A stretch of 64,000 nucleotides of DNA from Tubiluchus corallicola. Its lineage: Eukaryota; Priapulida; Priapulimorpha; Priapulimorphida; Tubiluchidae. The notes beneath the pieces were generated by a model. That model did no database searches and had not been told where the DNA came from. It saw nothing but the letters and a program-made list of their open reading frames with translations. Below are positions 1 to 56,921 of this stretch, one piece after another (position 1 is the first letter of the stretch; the number at the start of each line of letters is the position of its first letter). Location: contig JAQGDQ010000474.1 in the NCBI GenBank assembly GCA_030141605.1, positions 1 to 64,000 of the forward strand, read 5' to 3'. Both the position numbers and the translations under genes were made by a program.

Positions 1-33
<33 letters not shown>

Positions 34-118
34 CCCCCTCCCCTCTCTCTCTCTCTCTCTCTCCCCCTCCCCCCTCTCTCTCTCTCCCTCCCTCTCCCTC
101 TCTCCCAAACTCTCTCTC
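1..118. repeat. (CT)n low-complexity tract
   Basis: Polypyrimidine CT/CCCT tract reaching the window edge. It is the left border of the foldback element; the right border carries the complementary GA-rich sequence near 1227-1254. Confidence 0.9.
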
Positions 119-1254
119 TCTCTCCTCTCTAAAATTTCGTGAAGCATCATTAACCAGAAAAATCATTCAAGCGACTGTTTAAAGATTAAAGCAGCAACTG
201 ACCAGACGTCTGAAACACTGATGAACCAACAGCGATGGCCGCATTGATCGGTGCAGCATCCGCACATTCTCTCAACACCTGGACGTACTGCAACACGTCA
301 GCAGACTGCGAAGCACTAAACACAACAAAAAACCGAGTTTTACGAAAATTAGTTTAACGCGAATGTATGCCTAATTTGTCCGTGATCAAATCACGATAGA
401 TCATTCAAGTCTTGTTAATCAAAATAACACAGAATAAAAAATGTTGACAGCTATTTGTTAAAACTACAAAAACAGTGATAACAGACATAAGACTGTGTCT
501 ACATCGCAACAGCCTGCACACTTGGCACACCTGTGCATAACACTGTCTACATCGCTACAGCCTGCACACTTGGCACACCTGTGCATAACACTACGTGTCT
601 ACATCGCTACAGCCTGCACACTTGGCACACCTGTGCATAAGACTGTGTCTATATCGCAACAGCCTGTATACTTGGCACACCTGCGCACAACCATTTCTGC
701 TATAGCCATACTCTTCTTTAATTCCCTCTTCCCGGTAATTTTACTCTGTGGTTTAATCAAATCTGTACAACACACAAGGTCATTTACCTCAGTGGCTTCT
801 CAGTGATTTGCTCCCGGTTGCGACTCTCGGGCTCAATCAAACTGTACAGGGATTTCTCCAAGAGGTGCTCACGTAATGCTTGTGTCACATGAGCCAATGG
901 ACTGACTGAAAAAGTTAAATTATTCAAGAAATCATGATTATCAAGACTTGAATGATCTATCGTGATTTGATCACGGACAAATTAGGCATACATTCGCGTT
1001 AAACTAATTTTCGTAAAACTCTGTTTTGTTGTGTTTAGTGCTTCGCAGTCTGCTGACGTGTTGCAGTACGTCCAGGTGTTGAGAGAATGTGCGGATGCTG
1101 CACCGATCAATGCGGCCATCGCTGTTGGTTCATCAGTGTTTCAGACGTCTGGTCAGTTGCTGCTTTAATCTTTAAACAGTCGCTTGAATGATTTTTTCTG
1201 GTTAATGATGCTTCACGAAATTTTAGAGGGGGAAGAGAGAGAGTTGGAAAGGGA
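103..1254. mobile_element. Foldback element with ~315-bp inverted arms
   Basis: The left arm (about 103-420) is nearly a perfect reverse complement of the right arm (about 936-1254). Both carry, in opposite orientation, the same series of landmarks, such as TCACGATAGATCATTCAAGT and its complement. About 515 bp separates the arms and includes a short tandem array. No transposase is visible. Long arms around a non-coding centre are typical of foldback or long-TIR non-autonomous DNA elements. It could also be a palindromic rearrangement, and a transcript through it would form a long double-stranded hairpin. Confidence 0.85.
489..697. repeat. Four-copy ~52-bp tandem repeat in the foldback loop
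   Basis: Four imperfect copies of a unit with the core AGCCTGCACACTTGGCACAC and then CTGTGCATAA. The 103-residue ORF across it reads the repeat and is not credible as a gene. Confidence 0.85.
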
Positions 1255-1278
1255 GACATCATGCTGTATAATTCATGT

Positions 1279-1357
1279 GTGTAGAGTTTCTTAGTTGTAC
1301 TTGGGTGTATTTTAACTGTTTATATACTTAGCTTTTCATTAAAGGCAAGCTCCAAAA
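1279..1357 (+). repeat. Dispersed 80-bp sequence beside a GA tract, copy 1
   Basis: The sequence beginning GTGTAGAGTTTCTTAGTTGT recurs at 3541-3615 with only a few changes. Here it follows the right arm of the foldback element; there it follows a pure GA tract. Both copies continue into TTAGCTTTTCATTAAAG. Confidence 0.8.
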
Positions 1358-1921
1358 TCTGATAATTTATATGCCTTGTGACTACTAACTAACGGGGCCG
1401 TTATTGAAATTCCGCCAATTTGCCATTAAGAAATGCGCTAGTGGTTAGACGCATTTGCGTTGGTGTTTGAGCTAGAGGGTTACAACTGTGCAAACAGTTA
1501 ATTGGCAGGTAACAGTCGATCAAGGTGTAAGCAAAAGTGTTTACCAACTTTATTCCACTCAGCATCTTTTTAACTGGTCCTTTCCTCCAAATCTGCTAGG
1601 GCACAAAAGGCTATGAGCAGGGAGTGTATTTTCTTGTATGATTATTTGTAGTAGTTTGACACGTATGTAGTGCCTGAAGTTTTTAATGATTATGTAATTC
1701 ATGAATTTATTTTTTTTGTAATTAGCCAAAGCACAATCAACGTGTTGCCGTAATTAGTGGCAGTGTTGGAAAGCTGATATTTTAGTGACCCTAAGGCTTT
1801 TTTAAGTTTAAAATTGCACACTTGGGGTGTTTTGAGGCCTTTATTTTCAAATTGCGTGAGGCTTATTGGCATTCTGAATCTATTATATTAATATTCTTGG
1901 TATATATATATATGTGTGTGT

Positions 1922-2150
1922 GATTCGAGGCTACAGCTTCGATGAGGGCACCATTTGCAGCGATCTATACATCAAACAAAGGGTCTCGATCTAGTGTCGT
2001 CTCATTGGGGGTTTATTTTTCGAATCGGGCCCACTGGGACGAACGGGGGCGAAAAACCTCCAAAAATGGCCATTTTTGGCCGTTTTTTGCAAAACTTATA
2101 AATCTGAAATCTGAAGAACGGGAATGGGTCATGGGTGGTGCTGGCTTTTA
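1922..2150 (-). mobile_element. Dispersed repeat with (TA)n edge, copy 1
   Basis: Starts GATTCGAGGCTACAGCT directly after a TATATATGTGTG tract and contains the palindrome CAAAAATGGCCATTTTTG. A close copy lies at 32174-32450 and a diverged one at 53303-53456. The (TA)n edge next to a fixed end suggests a 3' microsatellite tail of a retroposon read on the - strand. The 69-residue ORF in it is not a gene. Confidence 0.65.
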
Positions 2151-2331
2151 AAATAATGCGTAACTTGATGAATAATTTACCTGGGAATAATGTGTAATAA
2201 GAATTTAGTTATCGTGTTATTTAGAGCGCAGACTATTAATATTTTAATATTATGGTTGTGCTTGGATTATGTCTCTCTTTATCACTGATGGAGAAAGGAA
2301 ACACATTGTAAACTTTCGCACATATTTTTAG

Positions 2332-2464
2332 GGTGTGACGAGGTTTCCAAGTGGTGGGCTGCAGTCGTGGCTATCGGTGCTCATTGGCTGACCGGTGACG
2401 ATGCGGCAGCCAATCGCGCATACCCAATTGTTGATCAGTTGCCGCGGGAACTACAAGAAACTGT
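2332..2464 (+). CDS. SREBF: SREBF exon a (partial gene)
   Basis: Acceptor TTTTTAG, donor GTAAGT. Enters with two carried bases and leaves in phase 2. It encodes CDEVSKWWAAVV and GAHWLTGDDAA, the Trp-rich helix start of the SREBP C-terminal domain. Confidence 0.88.
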
Positions 2465-3424
2465 GTAAGTACAGATGTGAATGTTTTTCACAATAGGAGT
2501 CTGTGATTTTTCGCAAGATGCGAGACAAGATGGAGTTGTCTCCACGTAGCTTTCTATATAGCAGTGGTTCCCAAACTTTCTCGGACCGTTACCCAAATCG
2601 GGAAACCCGGTCTTGTCCATTACCCCCCACCTAGTACTACTTCTCCAACTCAAAAAGTAAACGCACTTAACAAGCAAGCAAAATTATTTATGTTTGTTCG
2701 TGACATAAACAAATTTCCAGGTGTTGTTGTTGTATTGTTGCCAAAACAAGAATTACAATTATGACACAGTGTTGCCTGCCGTATTGTTGCCATTTTCAAG
2801 AAGAAAACAACGTAAAATGCATTCCGAGCAAAGTTTTAAAAATTTTCAGAAGGGTGCCCGTTCCCCCCGCCCCAAACCATATTGCCCCCGGGGGGGTAAT
2901 TTACCCCTACTTTGCGAACCACTGCTCTATAGTGTATTTGAGTCCTGCATAACACTACATAACAATAATGATGATGAGTTGTTATTCGTTACAAGATGCA
3001 GTAGGTTTGCCATGGTTAATTGATTGATGAGTTATGAGTGAGACAAGAAGAGAATTTTTTGTTTTTTCCGACTTTGCAATTCATATTTATCGAATGAAAA
3101 ATGTTTGGCTATTCAAAGTGATTCTAAAAATATCCCAATCATCAAATATTCATTTCACTGTATCTGTATTGGCTCAAAAGTTTTTACATTAGTTTATGCA
3201 CATATAGCAATCCATTGCCACGATGTGTACACGTAGCATTGCAAGCCCGGAGGCAGTTTCTATGGGAACGGGATAAGACGAAGAATCATGCCGACTGTAT
3301 CAATAGATGCAATGCCGCAGGCCAACTGTTGGCGGATAGTATATGTTACTCTGACCAGCAGGAACAGTCTGCATTAATTTTGGTAGGTAGTCATACATGC
3401 ATGTATATATATATATATATATAT

Positions 3425-3498
<74 letters not shown>

Positions 3499-6074
3499 AG
3501 GGAGGGAGAGAGAGAGGGGGGGAGAGAGAGAGGGGGAGTGTGTGTAGAGTTTCTTAGTTGTACTTGGGTGTATTTGAACTGCTTATATACTTAGCTTTTC
3601 ATTAAAGACAAGCTTCAAAAATGTCAGTAGGGTCATAAACAATTTGTGCTGAGTATCGAAAAGCTCGAAATTCATTGTTGTATAGTGGAGCCAAAAGGCT
3701 GTCTGTTATAACGAAAATGAAGTGGAACGTTCCAGGGATCAGCGACAAGTACGTGGTGAACTGATTGTCGACCGTGGTGCATTGTAGTTGCATTGCACTG
3801 ATATTGAGTGTACAATGTGACCGCATTGCAACTACGGTTGCAACCACATTCTGCGATACGGGCTCGGAGCCAGCGTATTTTGGAAGAGTCGAGACGTCTT
3901 GGATTTATTATGAAGGAGTCGAGCTGCTACATTATACAAGCAGTCATCGACTTACGACTATTGAACTTTACGACCTGACCACAACTTTATTAATTAAATT
4001 AAGTGTAACTCACATTTCTTTCTTGTTTTTAAACAAGTTATGTTTAAATCGTTATCTGTTTTGATAAATTAATCACTTGAATATGCGGCTCCGACTTGCG
4101 TCCATATTGTCTTACGGCACTGATTGTGGACTTAAGTCGACGACTACCAACAGATGTATTACTAAACATCTTTTGTATTGAATTGAGAGGTCACCTTTTG
4201 AAACTGTGGCTGGAAGAGGGTATATAATCCTAGTAACTGAATAATTGCCCAGTCTAATTTAACTCTATTGATAGTAATTTTTACCTTCAACATCTATACT
4301 TTATATATGCTTATTGCTTATAAGACTGTCTGTTGTAGAAAGTTATTGTATTAGTGTTGAAGCTGTAGAACTGTTACTTTGATAATGTTAGTCAAAGTAG
4401 TACTGTTTAAGAGAATGTCTACGCTGTACATTACTAGCTATTGTCTTAATATTGACATGTTGGCAGCTTTGAGTTGTGCTTAACGTGAACTGGTTATATT
4501 TCAGGGTATGCACCTTCTCGTCTGTGATTGGTTGCTTACCACACGCATGGAGGTGTGGCAAAACGAGTCAGCTGCTATAGATTCTAGCCACCAGACGGCA
4601 TCTCATTCACAACTCCGCGCTTTTCAGAATGATTTGCAGTCTCTGCGGAAAGTCGCAGCGTCGCTAAAGTCAGCCTACCCCAAAGTAAGTTGAACGTTAT
4701 CATGGTGTTTAGCCTCTAAGGTTGAAAGCTGATTGTGTTTTATTTGTAAATGCAATACGTGTAATGCGATATTTTTTTGCTGTCACAAACCAGTATACTT
4801 TTTTAATGTTGCTGTAAAAGATTGCCTTATGCCAAGCTTGAGAAAGTGCTGCTATGAGATGTCAATGTTTTTTGTCATAAGGAATAGCTGATTGGTCATG
4901 GTATGTGTTTAGCAACTGAAGTTAAGCAGCAACAAACCCAGGCACTAAAAGCACAAGAGAGACTGTTGATATTTCTTGGTTGTTTTGTGATCTGCATGCT
5001 GACCCTGCTCTAGGTCGTTGGAGAACATTATACACAATCCAAACATGGCTTCCCAACTCAATTTCCCCTCTTAGAAAATCATCCTTGATAATGGAAAAGA
5101 TTCCAGTTGCTCCACAATCATTGAGCGCAGGATTTTGGATTATGAAACAGTATAAAATGAGGGTAATCTCATTGTATCTGAATAATTTTTAGGTATTTTT
5201 ATACGAAACCGGTGCGAGATTAATGGCAGGTGCCAATCCCTCCTCAACTCAGCTTTTGTTAGACAGAGCATTGCGTAGAAGAAATACAAAGATGAGTTCT
5301 ACATGTGAACAAGGTATTATCATCTACATTTATGTCCATTTACTTTGCCCCTCAAGTTTCGAGCAGAAGAAGTTAGTGACAGAAAAGTTCGCAACTGTGA
5401 TTCTCTGCTGTATCAGATTTAATATACTTCATACATTTGTGGTATAATGTCACAGTATATTTGTTGGTTTATGTTACGTTAAATTATGTTAAATTTATGT
5501 TTATGTTAATTAAACCAATATGGATAATTTATAAAACTTACTTATTTAGTTGTTGTTGTTTGTGTTTCGACTATGTTTGTCCCATTCTGTGTGGAATAAT
5601 TGTTTTGCAATAAAATAACAAAACGCATAAAATTACCGCCAGCAAGTTGAATGCATAATATGCATTGTAAGTCTCGATTTGGACTTTATGATGTTTCAAA
5701 CTTTCATTCTTGCTTTGCATAAATAAACTATAAAGTTTGAGCATTTGTAAGAGTTCCAGCAAATTGGTCATTAAAATGGTCGTTTTTGAGCTAATCATCA
5801 TCGTTTTTTTTATTTACAAAACACTTTGCTATGAAATGTTGTAAATGTTTTTCCTGCAGACATTGATTCTGGTGACCGTGACAGAGCGAGAGCATTATTG
5901 CTGGCTTCTAGGCATCTACCTAAATGTCTTCTGGTGGATCCCGGACAGCAGGCGGGATGGTTGGCTGACGCGGCGCAATCTTTTCAAAAGCTTGGCGACA
6001 AGTCGGCTTTGAAGGAATGCCACGACATGATGTTACACGTTGGTGCAGGATTAAATCCAATCGCTGCTTCTTGA
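2332..6074 (+). CDS. SREBF: SREBP (sterol regulatory element-binding protein), C-terminal part, 5 exons
   Basis: Exons 2332-2464, 3208-3382, 4505-4684, 5193-5313 and 5860-6074 join in phase to give the last 273 residues, ending at TGA 6072-6074. The product matches the C-terminal regulatory domain of animal SREBPs. Recognisable blocks are KWWAAVVAIGAHWLTGDDAA, the LLVCDWLLTTR block, LRAFQNDLQSLRKVA, RLMAGANPS, LLLDRALRRR and the Gly-rich end closing in IAAS. In known SREBPs this domain faces the cytosol at the ER, binds SCAP and places the precursor under sterol control; the released N-terminal bHLH-zipper half drives lipid-synthesis genes. That half, both membrane helices and the S1P/S2P sites lie 5' of the window. 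All introns have GT-AG borders and no frameshift or stop is visible, so the locus looks functional. An hAT MITE sits in the first visible intron. Confidence 0.92.
2562..2924. mobile_element. hAT-type MITE in SREBF intron
   Basis: Inverted ends CAGTGGTTCCCAAACT and its complement (AGTTTGCGAACCACTG pattern near 2909-2924). Flanks CTATATAG (2554-2561) and CTCTATAG (2925-2932) match at 7 of 8 bases, the target duplication length of hAT elements. No transposase is present, so it is non-autonomous. Confidence 0.85.
3208..3382 (+). CDS. SREBF: SREBF exon b
   Basis: Acceptor ATATAG, donor GTAGGT. The first base completes a Val codon, then NPLPRCVHVALQARRQFL, similar to the PL-R-A-hydrophobic block of vertebrate SREBPs. 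Ends in phase 0 after SALIL. Confidence 0.88.
3401..3536. repeat. (TA)n then (GA)n microsatellites
   Basis: About 28 bp of TA repeat, followed by about 65 bp of pure AG and about 45 bp of G-rich purine sequence. The ERERER ORFs here are translations of this tract. Confidence 0.95.
3537..3615 (+). repeat. Dispersed 80-bp sequence beside a GA tract, copy 2
   Basis: Second copy of the GTGTAGAGTTTCTTAGTTGT sequence of 1279-1357. This copy lacks the foldback element and borders the GA tract directly. Confidence 0.8.
4505..4684 (+). CDS. SREBF: SREBF exon c
   Basis: Acceptor TTTCAG, donor GTAAGT, phase 0 at both ends, 60 codons. Encodes GMHLLVCDWLLTTRMEVWQN and the LRAFQNDLQSLRKVA helix. The ATG at 4508 is internal, not a start. 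Confidence 0.92.
5193..5313 (+). CDS. SREBF: SREBF exon d
   Basis: Acceptor TTTTTAG, donor GTATTA, phase 0 in and phase 1 out. Encodes VFLYETGARLMAGANPSSTQ and LLLDRALRRR, the most conserved block of the domain. Confidence 0.93.
5860..6074 (+). CDS. SREBF: SREBF terminal exon
   Basis: Acceptor TTCCTGCAG. The carried G plus AC makes Asp. Encodes RARALLLASRHLPKCLLVDP, the GQQAGWLADAAQSFQKLGD helix and a C-terminal GAGLNPIAAS before TGA. Confidence 0.93.
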
Positions 6075-6205
6075 GATGCTCATTTCATCTGATAACTAAG
6101 TTGTTTGCTGCTTGAAGGTCATAATGTCGGGGCTTAAGGTTTCCCCGCTACAGTCCCATTAAAAAGTCTCGCCCTGAAAGAATTCAAAAATAAGGTGGTG
6201 TGCCT

Positions 6206-6271
6206 AATAAATTCTTATCAAGTGGAAATTCGAAGTTTGATCAGGGATGAGAATACCAGCGGTGTAATAAA
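6206..6271 (+). promoter_or_regulatory. Candidate SREBF polyadenylation signals
   Basis: AATAAA at 6206-6211 and 6266-6271, about 130 and 190 bp after the stop. Either could end the transcript; the cleavage site cannot be seen. Confidence 0.45.
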
Positions 6272-8217
6272 CATAATACTAATAATGCCACCGTTTATTT
6301 GGGATGGTTTGGATGACCTAGCAACAAATTCTGGAGTCTGTTTAATGTACATACAAGTGAAACAATGAATCTTATTAGAAAGCAAAGCTGTGAATTAACA
6401 GTAATAATTGATGCATCCATCACGAGGTATTCTTATTGAGATTGTACCCTTGTCTCACTACAGATAACAATTGTTGTTAGCTGTGTGGGAAAAACGCTAA
6501 CTTTGTGGAAGGTTTCCTTCAAGTTGAATTTCTTTTATTGTTAGAATGAGATTGATAAGCAGTGAGACATTGTTCCCAAATTATTGAACTGTCTGATTTA
6601 AGAACTACAACTTCCGTAATGTATTTATTTTATGTATTTATCATATTCACTGATAAATAATGCTGTTGATAATCTGTTGAAATCAGTAATTATTACAAAA
6701 TATAATATAAGTGTCCAGTAGGAACTGGTTATGTAAATATGTGACGTTCTGTACATATTGTGCATATCATCAACTTGTGTTGCATTAAGTATAACACTGT
6801 ACCAAATCACCTGCTTTTTTTGTTAACTTACATAAATTGTGATCTCTTTATTTGTTGTAAATATACGAAATCTTTTGAGTAATCGTGTCTTTGGCGAATT
6901 TATTTTAGTGTTAATCATCGGCATTCATTACCGCATCCAACATCGCATTTCAAAACTTTAAAGCATCAAGTTTAGACAAGTTATTAACCACTTACTGTTT
7001 TTTTTTACAAAATAATCGTTGCTTTAGAAAAGATGGTAGGCGTCACCATTTCAATGCCTCACCAAATGCTTAAGAAGTTATCTGAAATCATTGGGATGAC
7101 ATAAAATGGAGATTAAAATACTGCACAATAAAAATAAGATCTAAACATGTACTAATTACTATGTTAACATTTCTTATTATGCTACATTACAATGTTATGC
7201 AACTGTAGTAATTGCATAATCATTCCTTGTTCCTGAAGATGTCTCATCTGTACTGTAGATGGCAGCACCAACTTTGAGGTAGAATAAAATAGAATAGAAA
7301 TTTGTTTTTTACTTGGCATATGTAAAAACAATATTATTTCCATTATAGTCCAAGCACAGAAAATTGAATCACTATAAACTGACAGTGACTATCATTGACT
7401 AAATTTTGTATCCTTATGGTTTTTTGTCACTGGAGAGTCCTGATAAGTAATTGTGTAGTGGATCTAATAGGTGGAGCTGCATTTACAGCAAAAGACTAAG
7501 GAAAACCGAACTTTTCATCTTGTATCAATAGTGCATTGACTACTCGAGATCTGATACAGAAAAACTAACTGGCAGATAACTGATAATTGTCTTTAATTGA
7601 GGTTTCAAAACTTGTAATTCATATAGAAGTAATTCTTGGCAAATAATTCCATAGATAAGAAACCCGGAGAAAGCTTTTTAGACGTTTAGTCTGTATTTAA
7701 TTATTCATCTTTGCTACAAATTTTCTGAAACATGGTCGTACATCTAGCACAGGTGGGATAAGGCAGCAGTTCGTTGAGCTGCTTAAGCAGGCAGTATAAT
7801 AATCATGACAGGTGTATGTTAAATTTGAAATTGATAAAATTGCGTTGTATAATTATTCCATACAAACAACTGCTCGTTCTTATACATTAGCATTTGCAAT
7901 ACCTTTGTGAAGAACTGATTCCTATCATCACGTATCACATTTTTTTTTTGAAAGAGGGCTGACATGATCGTTTCAAATATTGTTATTGCTCAGTAACGCC
8001 ATTAAGTGAGTAAACTGTCTATAATAGTGGTGTGCTGGCAAAGCGTCTTAGTGATGGCGGGAAGTTTTGCACGTGTATGTCTATAGTTTATTAAATATAA
8101 TTATTGTGTATTTTGTTGTAAACTTGTGATAGTAAATTTGATAATCCTAAAACTAACGGTTAATATTGCTTAATTTGAAATTTTACTGAAGTTATCGACT
8201 TATTACCCTGGAACACC
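6272..8217. other. Spacer between SREBF and the SLC6 gene
   Basis: AT-rich with stops in every frame and no conserved coding block I recognise. It must hold the SLC6 promoter and 5' UTR (perhaps with a further non-coding exon), but no TATA or initiator site can be assigned with confidence. Confidence 0.5.
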
Positions 8218-52895
<44,678 letters not shown>

Positions 52896-53302
52896 ATTCT
52901 TTTTTTGTTTTTTTGTAACAAAAAATTGGGGCTGGCCACCCAATAAGAGACTGGCGCAGGAGTTCTGGTGTTTACTCATGTAATCATCTCTTCACTCGTA
53001 ATTAACGTGCGAGTCGACATCACTTGCATCGGGTAGACAGCTTTTGCTGAAACCCTGCTCATAAATGATGTCACTGTAGCACAGAGTTCAGTAATATTCC
53101 ATTAAACACCGCTGATTCGTGCCAATGAATGAAAGTATGAAGTGGAAAGCTAAATCGTGTGAATTTTTTCCATTTTGAGAATATTATTAACTTTCCTCCA
53201 ACTGCATTTGATCTGCACGAAAACTGTACAAATATATAGGTAATAGGCATTGCGTGGCAAAAAACAACTCTCATTTAATATAATATTAATACTAATTTCA
53301 AT

Positions 53303-53456
53303 TCAAGGCTACAGCTCCAACGACGGCGTTATTCTCTGCGATCCACATATCAAAAGAAAGATTTTTGCGAATCGGGGTCCTTTTTTGGAACGTGCCGGGG
53401 ATATCCCGTTTAACGGTGGGTGGTGTAGTAGGGCTATTTAGAATTTGCGGGATAGC
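53303..53456 (-). repeat. Dispersed repeat, copy 3 (diverged)
   Basis: AAGGCTACAGCTCCAACGAC, GCGATCCACATATCAAAAGA and AACGGTGGGTGGTGTAGTAG correspond in order to 32178-32460, with the middle deleted. Confidence 0.6.
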
Positions 53457-54224
53457 CACGCTTTCTCACAACAAGTTTACCCAGACCCATATTTTTTGTA
53501 AAACTGCAAACAGCCTCAGGCAAAAGCTATCTATGCAACTGTTTGGGCGCGTTAGGAAAAAATGAGCACACTCGCAAAGAGAGAAAGAAATGGTCTGCAA
53601 AGTGTGAAGGTTTCACCAAGAGAAATGTCCGCAGACGAAAAGGGTACATTTCATGCTGCAATGGGTGTGGTGTAGCGTGGCATGGGTGTGGTGTGGTGTT
53701 TTGGGCGTGATGTGATGTGGCATGGTGGTTGTGGTATGGATTTTTGCGGGGTTTAGCTAATTTTTATAATAATTTTGTTAACATTCAATTATTTTTGCGT
53801 CTAAAATGTCGAATGCTGATACATAGTAACTGAAATCTAATACTCAAGCTCTGTGGGTGGTAGCTTTTTACTGATGGCAAAAATGGGTGATAGCTGTCAA
53901 ATCCCTGGTGTGTTATTAATTCTTGTGGCACTTAACGATGAAGTTCACCAGGAAGTCTGCTCAAGGGCGCCACCTGTTGGCCATTTTTTTTTTAAACAAC
54001 TTGTAGCGTGTCCACACCTGTACTGATGCTTTTTAATGTGTTTGTACTAATTTTGAAGCTTACTTATATCAGTCGTTTTAGCATTCAGATACGTTGTACA
54101 AAAGTTTGTGGTAGAACTGTACGAACTTGTTTACACATGAAGAAAAATTTTCCTGAGATTTGCAGCTAACAGTTTTTGTATTCCTCTAACAGCCGTAAAA
54201 GTGATAAACAGCATTGTTTCAGGC

Positions 54225-54665
54225 AGACTGGCTTTGCCATATGAATTTGTCATTAGAAAATGTGTCTGTCATAACAACAGTGCGTAGGTTAATGGTTTAG
54301 GGAGCTATTGTAAACTTGTGAGTTCGAAATTTGAAATGTCATTTTACGCGCCTCGGTCGTTGCCTTACGATGTGTTGCTTCTGATATTAAGGTGCTAATT
54401 TTGTGTGAGTTTTGTTTGCATACTTTGTTGTACTTTGATAGACTGGCTTTGCCATATAAATTTGTCATTAGAAAATGAGTCTGTCATAACAGCAGTGCAT
54501 AGGTTAATAGTTTAGGGAGCTATTGTAAACTTGTGAGTTCGGCTATTTAAATTTGAAATGTCATTTTACGCGCCTCGGTCGTTGCCTTACGATGCGTTGT
54601 TTCTATTATTAAGGTGCTAATTTCGTGAGTTTTGTTTGCATAGTTTTTTGTACTTTGATATATTT
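54225..54665. repeat. ~220-bp tandem duplication
   Basis: Two copies from AGACTGGCTTTGCCATATGA through ATTTTACGCGCCTCGGTCGT to GTTTGCATACTTTGTTGTAC, about 95% alike by eye. Confidence 0.92.
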
Positions 54666-55766
54666 TTGCACATTTAGGCTTATTTTGAGTGCTTGTGTGT
54701 CTTGTGCTTTGGGTGTTTCATTACGGTGTTATTTTTTTCTTTTGCTAACACTTGGGTCGTTTTAGTATGTTATGTTTTTTATATATATATTTCAATATAT
54801 TTTTAAGCTGTTGATCTACAATTTTTTTTGAGCTTTAGTGGAATGTAGTATACAATTTTTTTGAGGCTTAGTGGAATGTAGTATCAGTGTCATATTGATA
54901 AATGGCATTGAGTCTTCCGATTATAATAGTTTTCATTGTAAAATAAGTTTACTTGTTGTCACTCACTTTTTTTAATGGGTGTTAATTTTGTCACAAATTG
55001 AATTAAAATCGTCCAAAATTTTCAATGACCCTATTTAACTATCACATTTTTGTGATCTGCATTCTGTTCTTAGTGCTTCCAAATGTAGACAAAAATTAAT
55101 TCTAACTGTATTTTACTTTTTGAATTCACTTGTTCAAAATGCCTTCAGTACCGCATAGAATTTTGAGAATGTTCAGACAGCGTCGCCAGCATACTGACTA
55201 CATACCGTTTATAAACCGTATTGCATTTTTGAAAATTCTTTCTTTAAAAGCATTTTTCACCATAAAAATATAAAAAGCAGCCATTCACCATTGCGTAACA
55301 ATGGTGGCATCACCCACAAAGTAGTCAACAAGCATTACTTATTTCGGAAAACCAGAAAGTGTTCCTGAACTAGGGTTAACTGAATCAGTAGAATATGCCA
55401 TATTTATCTATGCAATTGTTTGTACATACGTTTTCTAATTACATACTAATCAATTTCTGTATACAAAGAATTATGTGCAATAAACAACAAGTTATTTGCA
55501 TCAAAATCTTGTTTCTTTCGTAAAAATAGTTTTTTAATTAAAGAAAAATGACAAGTTGGGTTTATAATTTCTTGATTTTTAGAGAACTATTATACCAGGT
55601 CTGATGTAATGTACGTAAGCTTTAAGACATGCCAAACATTTTGACAGCATCAGAATGACATTTGGTAACAAGTTCAAAATTAGAGAAAAAGCAGAGATGG
55701 AATTTCACACAGAATATTTTCTGATTTGCACCGGGTTAGCAACTTCAACAAACACCTGCAGCAGGC

Positions 55767-55878
55767 AAACAGCCATGTTGGTTTCTGGAAAATCAGAAGT
55801 AGTATCAACCAGGCAGGCAAACAGCCATGTCGGTTTCTGGAAAATCAGAAGTAGTATCAACCGGGCAGGCAAACACTG
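55767..55878. repeat. 52-bp tandem repeat, two copies plus a partial
   Basis: GGCAAACAGCCATGTTGGTT, TCTGGAAAATCAGAAGTAGT then ATCAACC, repeated directly; a third copy is cut off. Confidence 0.9.
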
Positions 55879-56344
55879 CACGTTATCATGAATTATCGAC
55901 AAATAAAGTGACACATTTGTAAGCCGCTACACAAATAATAATGAAGAACAAATTACAATAATTACATAATTGTTAACTATGGGCAAAACTATGCAGCACC
56001 ATTGGCGTTTATCACCAAAAATGTGACACACTGATGCAACAGCATACTACTGTTTATTCGCTGCCACAAATTATGATATTTACACAAGTCGTACAACAAT
56101 TCAAACTTCTACACTTATGCCTTTAAAGCAAATGTGCATTCATATGTGAACTTGGGCTATACAAGGGTTCTTATCAGTCATAAACAGTAACTGATGAATG
56201 CAATGATGTAATGTACACTATTAACGTTAAGTTGTATAAATGCTGCCAAAACAAAAACACAGAGACACAGGCCTTAGTACACAAAAATGTTGAGCGAAAT
56301 AATTGGGTTGCTTATCTAGCTGCAATACTACGTTACAAAATATA

Positions 56345-56678
56345 CACTCATACCTTGGTTTGCCGACTGTTCACATTTCCCGACACTAAGCTTATACAGT
56401 AGGCGCCGTGTATTAGACTCACGGTAATGTAGAATCAATTGCCTAATTGTCTCAAAAACGTCTAGTATGGACATCATCTGACATACAAGCTACACACGTG
56501 TCGTTACTGCTTGGTTACACTGATGTAATGATGTAAACAAAGCCACAGCCGGCTAACTAGCGGTCAGCTCGCGAAACAACGGACTGTGCCCGTAGTATGC
56601 AGAACTTTTTAACGGTCCAGATTTTGTCCTATTTGAAATATCCGTAAAAGCAAGGTCCGGCAAAACGAGATATGAGTG
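56345..56678. mobile_element. TA-flanked MITE, 334 bp
   Basis: Ends CACTCATACCTTGGTTTGCC and, inverted, GGCAAAACGAGATATGAGTG, each next to TA. The interior shares GGTTACACTGATGT and GATGTAAACAAAG with the hAT-type MITE at 34492-34942. Confidence 0.78.
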
Positions 56679-56921
56679 TAGTTTAAAAAGTAAACAATTT
56701 TAAATTCATAGAGATTTGACTTTTTTCTATGAAATTTGCAAGTTTTCTCTTTTCCTTTTTTTACCAATGTTTTAAAATGTAACTAAATTTCAGAAAAGTT
56801 GTCACAGCATTTGCTGTCTCATTTACAACGTGGCATATAGTTTCCAAAATGGTGACAAAATGAATATTTACTACATTATTTTACGACATCATCTCATAAA
56901 CACAATTCGCACAATGAAATA

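Noticed and set aside
1435-1500. tRNA-like stretch (GCTAGTGGTTAGACGC with GGTTACAACT)
   Set aside because: Box A resemblance is fair, but box B is poor and no stems form; too weak to list.
1942-2151. 69-codon ORF starting MRAPFAAIYTSNKG
   Set aside because: Part of a dispersed non-coding repeat with copies at 32174 and 53303 that do not keep the frame.
4980-5192. 70-codon ORF before SREBF exon d
   Set aside because: Intronic; it runs into the acceptor of exon d but in a frame that does not match the SREBP reading frame.
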